A DNA stretch of 33,018 nucleotides, from NCBI GenBank assembly GCA_041487535.1, contig JBGPNM010000007.1, forward strand, positions 1 through 33,018, written 5' to 3'. Below are positions 14,285 to 21,036 of this stretch, one piece after another. The stretch comes from JANWHZ01 sp041487535. Lineage in GTDB: Bacteria; Patescibacteriota; Saccharimonadia; Saccharimonadales; UBA4665. The stretch's first letter is position 1. Each line of letters begins with the position of its first letter. Under the pieces are notes generated by a model, which did no database searches, was not told the DNA's origin, and saw only the letters and a program-made list of their open reading frames with translations. A program made the position numbers and the translations under genes.

Positions 14285-15835
14285 ATGGCTGTTGCCGTTG
14301 AAGTGTTGCAGGATCCTATTACTGGGGTATATGAACTCTACGAGGCGGATGAGCGTTATCGCGAATCGTTGGTCACGTGGCGCCAGCTCGGCGCCTTAGC
14401 GTGGCGCGGTGTCGCCGCTTCGGAAGGATATAAAGGCGCCGAGCTGTTTGCTAGACGCGACCTGATGACAGCCTTAGGCGAGCACCTGCATACGGACAGA
14501 GAGTATCACGGCTTGGTGGACGTAGAGCCGACCCGAACGTTTGAGGTGCGCAATCACGCGATCTTCGCCGAAGACGGCAGAAGCATGCGACAGGTCTTGT
14601 CGAAGGGCATTGAGTACTCATCGGCGGCTTCTGAAACAGATAAACGCATGCTGAACCAGAAGGCCCGTGACGAAGGCGATCTTGCAGTGCTCAATATCGT
14701 GGAGAGCTTGCGGCCGGGCGAAAGCTACACGGTCATTAGTATGTACCCCGAAGAGGCGATGGCGCGTGATGGCAAAAAATACTGGGAGGATCTGGGTTAT
14801 CGCACCGGCGTGAACTACGTGCAGCATTATGTTAAGGGTCGTGACGGCACGGTGCTTACCGGTACGTATTCTGTTGAAAACAGTGATAAGCATAGTTGGA
14901 GGGTGCTGCTGGAGGCACACGGTGTAGTAGTACCGGAAGACACACCGGCTGACGACTGGATACGCCACGGTATCCGCCAAACCTTGTCGCCTGATGAAGC
15001 AAAAACATTCGCGGCCGACTTGCGGGCTGAATATTATACCCGGATAGGAAAAATGCACCGTCGCTACAGCGTGACCGAATTTCTGGAGGAGCGACGCGGT
15101 GTCATTGATGCTTACTTCAGCGCCTATTTTATTCCGCTCGCTAGGGCAATCTACTCGTCCCAGAATGAGCCGGTGTTGCAGCAGTTTGCCGGGACGCTTC
15201 TGGAGAATGAGACCATTGTCAGCAAACTGGATCCGGTTGCTCGGAGTGAACTTATTCGTGCAGCTAACGCACCGGGCTTTACTGCGGAATCGGGGCGACT
15301 TATGGAACGTCTTATACGGTACGCGCTCGTTGAGGAACTTCGGGGCAGTCTTGCCGATTTAGTTTCGGGTAGGAGTCCGGTAGCTTCTGCCGCTGAGGCA
15401 GCAATAGCCGTAATGACATCGTCGCCAGAGTCAGTGAACCAGCGGCTGTCGCAAAGCATTGCCGAGGGCTTATCGGCCGGCCGCACGTACGGCGGTTGTG
15501 CCAAGTCGATCCAGGCGATCCAGGAAGAAACAGCGCAGGAAAACGAGCGAAATCTGCAGGATGTGTTTGGTGGCAAAGGGCGGAAAAATGAGGACAACGA
15601 AGCGAAGCTGCCGGATAATATCCGCTGTATCAAATGCCGAAAGGTCTCTCCGAAAGCGGAGGTCGTCGGACACAAAACCTGGCATTGTCCGAAGTGTAAT
15701 CACGAGGTCGATGTCTGCACTGGAAAGACGCTGCGGGAAGGTACCGTCGAGCGAGGGCTAGAGAATCGGCAAACAATCAACCACCTGTTGCAAATGCTCG
15801 GCTCGCTGCAATTGCTCAAGCCCCGAGGAGCCTAA
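14285..15835 (+). CDS. uncharacterised protein with C-terminal zinc ribbon
   Basis: A 516-residue soluble protein starting four bases after the DUF6580 gene, so probably in the riboswitch operon. Residues 1-about 360 are mixed alpha/beta and acidic, with no membrane helix. Residues about 390-445 are helical and Gln/Glu-rich. Near residue 450 lies CIKC-(16)-CPKC-x(4)-DVC, a four-plus-one cysteine zinc ribbon. The SYTVISMYPEEAM strand and the NRQTINHLLQMLGSLQLL tail are not motifs I recognise. The Cys ribbon and the cytosolic character do not suggest a transporter. It may be a Saccharibacteria lineage protein carried at the operon end by chance or by function. Confidence 0.7.
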   Translation: MAVAVEVLQDPITGVYELYEADERYRESLVTWRQLGALAWRGVAASEGYKGAELFARRDLMTALGEHLHTDREYHGLVDVEPTRTFEVRNHAIFAEDGRSMRQVLSKGIEYSSAASETDKRMLNQKARDEGDLAVLNIVESLRPGESYTVISMYPEEAMARDGKKYWEDLGYRTGVNYVQHYVKGRDGTVLTGTYSVENSDKHSWRVLLEAHGVVVPEDTPADDWIRHGIRQTLSPDEAKTFAADLRAEYYTRIGKMHRRYSVTEFLEERRGVIDAYFSAYFIPLARAIYSSQNEPVLQQFAGTLLENETIVSKLDPVARSELIRAANAPGFTAESGRLMERLIRYALVEELRGSLADLVSGRSPVASAAEAAIAVMTSSPESVNQRLSQSIAEGLSAGRTYGGCAKSIQAIQEETAQENERNLQDVFGGKGRKNEDNEAKLPDNIRCIKCRKVSPKAEVVGHKTWHCPKCNHEVDVCTGKTLREGTVERGLENRQTINHLLQMLGSLQLLKPRGA

Positions 15836-15884
15836 AACGGGACCCTAAACATGTATCTGTACTAGCCGCCTAAGGCCAATCACG

Positions 15885-15983
15885 GATTCCGGACTTGCGG
15901 TTTTAGGGAAAAGAGCAGCCCGAGCGACGGATTCACTCCGGCGCCCGGCGCGATGGGAAAAACCGTAGGTTTGTCCCATTACC
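15885..15983 (-). ncRNA. orphan 3' half of a cobalamin-riboswitch-like RNA
   Basis: On the minus strand this segment repeats the middle and 3' part of the riboswitch at 13167-13270. Shared blocks are GGTAATG-GACAAACC, CATCGCGCCGGGCGC, the exact 19-mer GCTCGGGCTGCTCTTTTCC (plus-strand 15907-15925) and GC-AAGTCCG. The first hairpin differs by a compensatory pair: ATGAGA/TCTCAT becomes ATGGGA/TCCCAT. The 5' aptamer half (GGAATCC-GTG-AATC) is missing, and the segment starts two bases after the antiporter stop. No minus-strand gene follows it. It forms an inverted repeat with the true riboswitch around the operon. Confidence 0.7.
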
Positions 15984-15985
15984 TG

Positions 15986-17689
15986 CTAGGCTGCTTCTTC
16001 GGCGACGTACAGCGGGTGGTCGGCTTCCAGATGCTTTAGGTGCCTGGCGCGGTAGCGGTCAAAGTGATGTCGCTCGATGCCGTTGCGCTCAATCAGCGTG
16101 CTCAGGTGTTCGCTGCTGGCATTGTGCGGGATGATAACATAGCTGCTGCCCAGCTCGTACAGCTGCAATGCCTCCTCGTAATTGTTGGCGTTGCAGACCA
16201 CGACGGCGTCGGGGTTAAGCAGGTTCATATGGCGCACCAGCTGCTCGTTGGTTTCGAAATCGGTCATCGTGCTGATGATGAGCTTGGCGGTCTGCACGCC
16301 AATTTCGTCTAGCAGGTCGGTGTCGGCCGCGTCGCCGTACAGACAGGGAATGCGCTTGTGCTGGAGGAGCTCGATGATTGACGGGTCGTAGTCCACGACG
16401 ATGTACCGCTTATGCAGACGCTGAAACAGCTTGATAAACTCATGCCCGCCGCGGTTATAGCCGAACAGCACCAGTTGGTAGCCAAGTTTGGGCCGGTTCT
16501 CCTTCAGCCGGCCGGCCCGCTCAAAGAACTTTGGGCGCCAGCGGTCGAAGAGGCGAAACAAACTGTTGTCGTGCTGCGTGAGGTACGAGGCACAGGCGAT
16601 GGTAATAATAGCCACCAGTGTAATGATGGTGCCGAACTGTTTGCCTACCAACCCGGTGTTTACGGCCAGCACCGCCAGCACGATGGAAAATTCGCTGACT
16701 TGTGACAGATTGATGGCAGCCATGAAGCTGACGCGTTTGGTGTATCCTAGCGAGCCGAGCGTGGCAATGATGGTGGCGGGTTTGAGCACAATAACAACTG
16801 CCGATAACGCCAGTGCCGGTCCGATCGCTTCCGACAGGCCGCTTAAAGATAGACTCTTGCCTAGTACAATAAAGAACAAGACGACGAAAAAGTCACGCAG
16901 CGGCTTCAGGCGCGCCTCAATCTCTTGGGCATAGGGCAGCCCGGCCAGCGATACGCCGGCAAACAGAGCACCGATCTCGATGGAAAATCCGGCAATCTGA
17001 AAGAGGCTGGCAACGCCGAATCCCCAACCGACCGCAAACAGGAAAAGCATTTCCTGCGACTTGGCCATAAAACGCACAATCCGCGGTAACAGTACGTTGC
17101 TCATAATCACCAAGAAAGCCATCAGCAGCGCTCCCTGTAGCGCCAGCATGCCGAGCCTGGACAGGCCGACTGTGCTGTTCTTGCCTGCCGCCACAAACAG
17201 CAGCGCCAGAGTGGCGACAATGTCATCCAGTAGCACAATGCCGATGGCTATCTGACCGTGCAGCCGGTTCTGTTCTTTCTTATCCGACAAAATCTTAACG
17301 ATAATAATCGTGCTGCTGAAGAAGAGGCAGAGGCTGGCGATGAATGCCTCGGTGCGCGTTAACCCCAGCCAGCTGCCCACAAAGAACCCCGCGGCGCCTA
17401 CGGTTAGCAGCTCCGCTCCGGCTGCCAAAAACACTGTGCCGCCCAACTTCCTTATGACCGAAATGTTCATACCCAGGCCGATAATAAACAACAGCAGGGC
17501 AATGCCGATGTTGGCGAACGCGTCGAAGGTATCGAGGTGGATAAGGTTAAATGCTGCCGGCCCCACTAAGATGCCGGTGAGAATGTAACCTAGGATCATT
17601 GGCTGCCGCAGCAGGCGCATGATGATGGACACCATCGCCCCTACGACGATGATAAAGCTCAGTTCTAAAAATATTCCATCCGGCGACAT
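15986..17689 (-). CDS. CPA2 family cation:proton antiporter with RCK/TrkA-N domain
   Basis: A 567-residue membrane protein of the KefB/YbaL kind, exchanging K+ or Na+ for H+. Residues 1-about 385 form 11-13 helices with RQPMILGYILTGILVGP near the start and GGAELL- and FFSSTIIIVKIL-type segments. The C-terminal RCK_N (TrkA-N) domain begins with YQLVLFGYNRGGHEFIKLF and has YGDAADTDLLDEIGVQTAKLIISTM, which binds NAD(H) or adenine nucleotides and gates transport. I chose ATG 17689, not the upstream ATGs, because those overlap a TATACTATAAT promoter. The stop TAG at 15986 abuts the orphan riboswitch fragment. Confidence 0.9.
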   Translation of the reverse strand: MSPDGIFLELSFIIVVGAMVSIIMRLLRQPMILGYILTGILVGPAAFNLIHLDTFDAFANIGIALLLFIIGLGMNISVIRKLGGTVFLAAGAELLTVGAAGFFVGSWLGLTRTEAFIASLCLFFSSTIIIVKILSDKKEQNRLHGQIAIGIVLLDDIVATLALLFVAAGKNSTVGLSRLGMLALQGALLMAFLVIMSNVLLPRIVRFMAKSQEMLFLFAVGWGFGVASLFQIAGFSIEIGALFAGVSLAGLPYAQEIEARLKPLRDFFVVLFFIVLGKSLSLSGLSEAIGPALALSAVVIVLKPATIIATLGSLGYTKRVSFMAAINLSQVSEFSIVLAVLAVNTGLVGKQFGTIITLVAIITIACASYLTQHDNSLFRLFDRWRPKFFERAGRLKENRPKLGYQLVLFGYNRGGHEFIKLFQRLHKRYIVVDYDPSIIELLQHKRIPCLYGDAADTDLLDEIGVQTAKLIISTMTDFETNEQLVRHMNLLNPDAVVVCNANNYEEALQLYELGSSYVIIPHNASSEHLSTLIERNGIERHHFDRYRARHLKHLEADHPLYVAEEAA

Positions 17690-17713
17690 GTTTGTTTTTA
17701 ACGCAGTTAACTG

Positions 17714-17719
17714 ATTATA
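17714..17719 (-). promoter_or_regulatory. -10 box TATAAT for the antiporter gene
   Basis: The minus strand reads GGTATACTATAATCAG. The box lies 24 bases before ATG 17689 and rules out the longer N-terminus. Confidence 0.5.
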
Positions 17720-17839
17720 GTATACCATGCCCATTCGCACCTGACGGAAACAATTACCTGGCGTCTCCCCTAGGGGCTAATCGGTTGCAATTCAGATATT
17801 AGGTATGGTATACACGTTAGAATTGAACAGGGATGACCT

Positions 17840-18337
17840 ATGGGGAACATGGATACATATAGGAACGGTGGTCTGCCTAACAAAGAAGACAGTACTCAGG
17901 AGACTGCAGAAGTGGCCGCGGCAATTGGCCATGCGGTCCTATCACAGAAAATGGCCGAACGGGCTAAGCATATCATTCAGGCTTCCGTCGTGGTCATAAA
18001 AGGAAGCAGCGCAAATCCCGGCAACATTTCGTATGTCCATGCTTTGATAACGCGGCAAGACGAACAATCGACCCAAGCAAAGTTTTACCATTTCGGCAGC
18101 CTGTGCTGGTGGCTTACTAAAGAGCAATATACGGATTGGAGCCAGGCAAGACTGGCGGGCAGCAAAGAACCAGCCCCCAAGACATTTCTAACTCCCGCCG
18201 AGCAAGTTGAAGCAGTATTCGACCTAGCGGCGGTCGTGGCGGCAAGATCCGTACTGTATTCCGATAATGTAGACCCGGCCTTGCAGGCAAAGCTTCCGGA
18301 GTTTCTTGAGAGTCTTCAACCGACCGCAGGAGTCTAG
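17840..18337 (+). CDS. hypothetical protein, 165 aa
   Basis: Soluble protein with no membrane helix. It has an Ala-rich amphipathic helix (TAEVAAAIGHAVLSQKMAERAKHI), then strands ASVVVIKGSS and YVHALITRQD, a Trp-rich FGSLCWWLTKEQYTDW, and a C-terminal helical part. I do not recognise a family. The start is ATG 17840 behind a weak AGGGA; ATG 17849 is also possible. A GTATACC palindrome lies upstream (17805-17815 region). The gene is divergent from the antiporter and isolated on both sides, so no function follows from context. Confidence 0.55.
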   Translation: MGNMDTYRNGGLPNKEDSTQETAEVAAAIGHAVLSQKMAERAKHIIQASVVVIKGSSANPGNISYVHALITRQDEQSTQAKFYHFGSLCWWLTKEQYTDWSQARLAGSKEPAPKTFLTPAEQVEAVFDLAAVVAARSVLYSDNVDPALQAKLPEFLESLQPTAGV

Positions 18338-18545
18338 GCTGGCGCATCAATTCCGTCACAACATTCCGCACACAAATTCTTGACAAGCATAAGCAGGTTC
18401 GGTAGACTGAAGCCATATCATTATAGCGGATAGCGAGAGCCGCGAGGTGAGATAAAAATTAACAAAAGTACTATAAAACGTACAAGCTTGCCTTTAGAGC
18501 GGTATATTCGCTGTTATGGTTGCTTGTTGTGTGGAGTAACGAGAG

Positions 18546-18638
18546 ATGCCAGTCAAAATAAAAATCATACATGTTAAGCCCTCGCACGTTCACGTATCGG
18601 TCCGCCGCCCAGTGTGGCGCCAGTATTTGTCGTACTAA
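18546..18638 (+). CDS. possible 30-residue basic peptide
   Basis: ATG 18546 is preceded by GGAG...GAGAG and opens a 30-codon frame ending in TAA 18636-18638. The peptide is very basic and His-rich (IIHVKPSHVHVSVRRPVW). It lies in the 419-base gap between 18338 and 18756, which otherwise holds only a strong hairpin. It could equally be chance. Confidence 0.2.
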   Translation: MPVKIKIIHVKPSHVHVSVRRPVWRQYLSY

Positions 18639-18686
18639 GCTTTTTTCGCCAAATAACAAGCCACCTTCATGGCTGTCCCTGGCGGA

Positions 18687-18725
18687 AACCAGCTCGTTCT
18701 TCTCTTAACGAAGAATGAGCTGGTT
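18687..18725. terminator. long bidirectional stem-loop
   Basis: The 16-base arms AACCAGCTCGTTCTTC and GAAGAATGAGCTGGTT pair with a single mismatch around a 7-base loop. It is placed 31 bases beyond the DsbA-like stop on the minus strand. It lacks a U-run, so its role as a terminator is inferred from its position. Confidence 0.5.
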
Positions 18726-18756
18726 CGGGGCTTGGCACATGAGGCCGGTCTCTGCT

Positions 18757-19431
18757 TTATTTAGCTGCGGGGGTCTTCTGGGTAATCTCGGCGTCGATGA
18801 GCTTGGAGAAAGCGTCAAGTGTCGGCTGGCCGCTGGTATCGATCAGCTTGGTGTTGTCTAGCTTCTTGCCGTCCAGATAGAACGTGGGTGTAGCCATGTC
18901 GTCGTGGGTCTTGCTAAAGGCTGTCAGATCGGCGTTGATGGCGTTATTAACCTTTTCACTGGCATAGTCTTGCTCGAACTGTGCAACGTTCAGCCCAAGC
19001 TGCGTCGCGTAGGCCTTGAAGAACGGCTCGGCGTCGCGAGACTGCGACCATGTCGTTTGGTTGGCATAGAGCATAGCGTGCATCTCCCAGTATTTGTTCT
19101 GCAAACCGGCCGCTTCGGCGGCGCGCGCGGCGCCGAAGGCGTTCTGGTGGATGGACGTAAGCGGCAAGTTACGGAACTGGAAGATAATCTTGTCGTTATA
19201 CTTGGCAGTCACTTGCTTTACTACCTGGTAAAAGTTACCGCACACTGGGCATTGGTAGTCGCCATACTCTACAAGCGTAACGCCCGTGCTGCTCTTGCCC
19301 TCTACATGATTGGTGGGCTGGCCGCTCGAACCGCTTGGCGCGGCGCTTTGCCGGTCGTGTTTTGTGACGACAAGGATACTGCCGAGTATCACCGCAATTG
19401 CAGCCAGGACGATCCAAAATTGTTTCGACAT
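18757..19431 (-). CDS. DsbA-family thiol:disulfide oxidoreductase (BdbD-like)
   Basis: A 224-residue membrane-anchored thioredoxin-fold protein that introduces disulfides into exported proteins. The N-terminal helix spans 5-23 (FWIVLAAIAVILGSILVV), a Ser/Gly/Pro linker follows, then VTLVEYGDYQCPVC with the active-site C61-P-V-C64. The helical insertion FFKAYATQLGLN and the cis-proline strand ATPTFYLDG complete the DSBA thioredoxin pattern. ATG 19431 is chosen for its perfect AGGAGG seven bases upstream, not the ATG-less longer frame. Repeat copy 1 begins 78 bases upstream, in the divergent intergenic region shared with the CBS-domain gene. Several exported proteins in this window have paired Cys that could be its clients. 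Confidence 0.9.
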   Translation of the reverse strand: MSKQFWIVLAAIAVILGSILVVTKHDRQSAAPSGSSGQPTNHVEGKSSTGVTLVEYGDYQCPVCGNFYQVVKQVTAKYNDKIIFQFRNLPLTSIHQNAFGAARAAEAAGLQNKYWEMHAMLYANQTTWSQSRDAEPFFKAYATQLGLNVAQFEQDYASEKVNNAINADLTAFSKTHDDMATPTFYLDGKKLDNTKLIDTSGQPTLDAFSKLIDAEITQKTPAAK

Positions 19432-19508
19432 GAATAACCTCCTAAGAACCGTTAGTATATTTAGTATACAGGACTTACGTATACAGTTAAGTGGTACCAT
19501 ACATATTA

Positions 19509-19673
19509 TGAACCCATTTCATATCTCCACTCCAGCTTCAAGGTATATGAGCGGCCTGCAGCACGCATACTGCTCGTCAGTGTACCCTATAGGTACACTT
19601 CCTCACCTGATGCGTGCTTCGGCTTCGCTCACATCCCTCTCACTTAACAGACTGGAGGCATGAAATGGGTTCA
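19509..19673 (+). repeat. 165-bp structured repeat, copy 1
   Basis: Begins TGAACCCATTTCAT and ends ATGAAATGGGTTCA, a 14-bp perfect closing stem extended by TCTCC/GGAGG. Inner stems are TGAGCG/CGCTCA and AGCACGCAT/ATGCGTGCT, and the apical hairpin is GTGTACC-CTAT-AGGTACAC. Blocks shared with the other copies are CTCCAGCTTCAA, CGTCAG, TTCCTCACCTG and TCACTTAACAG. The right arm contains GGAGG (19654-19658) and the start ATG 19665 of the next gene, so stem formation would hide both. Confidence 0.85.
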
Positions 19674-20744
19674 ATGATTACCTTCATTTTCGCCCTGCTT
19701 CTGGTGCTCCTCGCGCTTCTGGCGCTCACGCTGGAAAAAACGTATTTCTATGTGCCGCGAAAAGAGTTAAAACGGGAAGCCGCGCATAACGACCGCCTGG
19801 CAGCGACGTTATTCCGTGCGGCTACGTATGGCAGCGAGCTCAGGCTTTTGCTGTGGATAGTAATGGGGCTGGGCGCGGCCGGGGGCTTTGTGCTGTTTGC
19901 CCGAGTCGCTCCGCTACCGCTCGGTTTTGTGGTGGTTGCGCTGGTGCTGTGGCTCGGCTTTACGTGGCTGCCGCGGACGCGCCTAACGCTACTTGGCGCA
20001 CGGTTGGCAGAGCGGTGTACACCGGGAGTGGTAGAGATTATGCGCGTATTACACCCGATTTTACGGCACCTGGCCGCGTATGTGGGCCGTTATCACCTGG
20101 GCCCCCACACGGGTCTGTACGAGCGGGAAGACATGGAGGAGCTGCTAGAACGTCAGGGGCATCAGAGTGACAACCGCATCAGCGACGAAGAGCTGGAACG
20201 TATGCGCAAGCTGCTGAAGTTCGGCGATTACGACGTAGGGGATATAGTAGTGCCGCGCAAGCAGGTGCTGGCAGTGAACATCAATGACGCGATCAACCCG
20301 GTATTGCTGGACGATCTGCACAAGAGCGGGCATCCGCGCTTTCCGGTGTGTGAGGGCGAGGCGACTACTATTGTCGGTACGCTTCCGCTCGACGTCATCG
20401 CCGATACCCAGCACCGCGGCGGCGTCCGTGACTACTACGACAACCACCTGGCGTATGTGCACGAAGGCGATAGCCTGGAGCAGGCACTGCGGGCATTTTA
20501 CGAAACGCGCCAGCATCTGTTTATCGTGGTCAACAGTGCCGATGACTACGTCGGTATTATTACCCTCAGCGATATTCTGCGTTGCTTATTTGGGGCGATC
20601 GAGCACGAGCAGTTCGGCCATTATGATGACCGGAAGGCAGTAATTGAACGCCACCGACGGCGGCATTCGTCACCCACGCCCGTCGAGCCGCAGCCCGCAG
20701 AAGAGCGGGCTGCGTCCGAAAAACCAGATAATGTGGTAGAATAG
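19665..20744 (+). CDS. membrane protein with CBS domain pair (CNNM/HlyC-CorC-like)
   Basis: A 359-residue protein. Hydrophobic segments lie at about 2-22 and 60-105 (LLLWIVMGLGAAGGFVLF; LGFVVVALVLWLGFTWL). Then ISDEELERMRKLLKFGDYDVGDIVVPR, the typical linker before the CBS pair in CNNM/CorC proteins, leads into two CBS motifs (HKSGHPRFPVCEG and YVGIITLSDILRCLFG). The C-tail is basic and then Pro/Glu-rich. Unlike standard CNNM proteins the membrane part is short and diverged, so ion transport is uncertain; adenosyl-nucleotide sensing by the CBS pair is expected. The Shine-Dalgarno GGAGG and the start codon lie within repeat copy 1. Confidence 0.78.
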   Translation: MGSMITFIFALLLVLLALLALTLEKTYFYVPRKELKREAAHNDRLAATLFRAATYGSELRLLLWIVMGLGAAGGFVLFARVAPLPLGFVVVALVLWLGFTWLPRTRLTLLGARLAERCTPGVVEIMRVLHPILRHLAAYVGRYHLGPHTGLYEREDMEELLERQGHQSDNRISDEELERMRKLLKFGDYDVGDIVVPRKQVLAVNINDAINPVLLDDLHKSGHPRFPVCEGEATTIVGTLPLDVIADTQHRGGVRDYYDNHLAYVHEGDSLEQALRAFYETRQHLFIVVNSADDYVGIITLSDILRCLFGAIEHEQFGHYDDRKAVIERHRRRHSSPTPVEPQPAEERAASEKPDNVVE

Positions 20745-20784
20745 GCCGTAATGATTAGCATCGGCGCATCTAATATGAATCATC

Positions 20785-20830
20785 GGGTCGGCAGCTGCTA
20801 GCCGGCGCTAGCGTGCTGTGCCAGCGACCC
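20785..20830 (+). terminator. strong stem-loop after CBS-domain gene
   Basis: GGGTCG (20785-20790) pairs with CGACCC (20825-20830). Inside, GCTAGC-CGGC-GCTAGC forms a second perfect stem. It lies 41 bases after the stop and 29 bases before repeat copy 2. There is no U-run. Confidence 0.4.
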
Positions 20831-20858
20831 TCATCCGGAGCCGGCCAACGACGATTAA

Positions 20859-21023
20859 TGAACCCATTGCACATCTTCCATCCAGCCTCAAGCACAGTGG
20901 GCGGACTGCAAACAGCATACTGCACGTCAGCGTACCCTGCAGGTACAGTTCCTCACCTGATGCTGTTTTCGGCTACGCCCGCAGTGCTTTCACTTAACAG
21001 ATGGCAGATATACAATGGGTTCA
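20859..21023 (+). repeat. 165-bp structured repeat, copy 2
   Basis: Begins TGAACCCATTG and ends CAATGGGTTCA. Inner stems are AAGCAC/GTGCTT with GGGCG/CGCCC, and AAACAGCAT/ATGCTGTTT, with an apical hairpin CGTACCCTGCAGGTAC. Stem sequences differ from copy 1, yet pairing is kept and length is identical. It ends directly before the AAGGAG Shine-Dalgarno of aspS, so aspS is the downstream gene and its 5' leader contains the whole element. Confidence 0.85.
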
Positions 21024-21036
21024 AGGAGACAAACCG

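Noticed and set aside
18338..18756. Further genes in the 419-base gap
   Set aside because: Only a doubtful 30-codon frame and a hairpin are visible; no longer frame has a start with a ribosome binding site.
20859..21036. T-box leader in front of aspS
   Set aside because: No AGGGTGGNACCGCG antiterminator core, and the same element occurs before an unrelated gene and between convergent genes.
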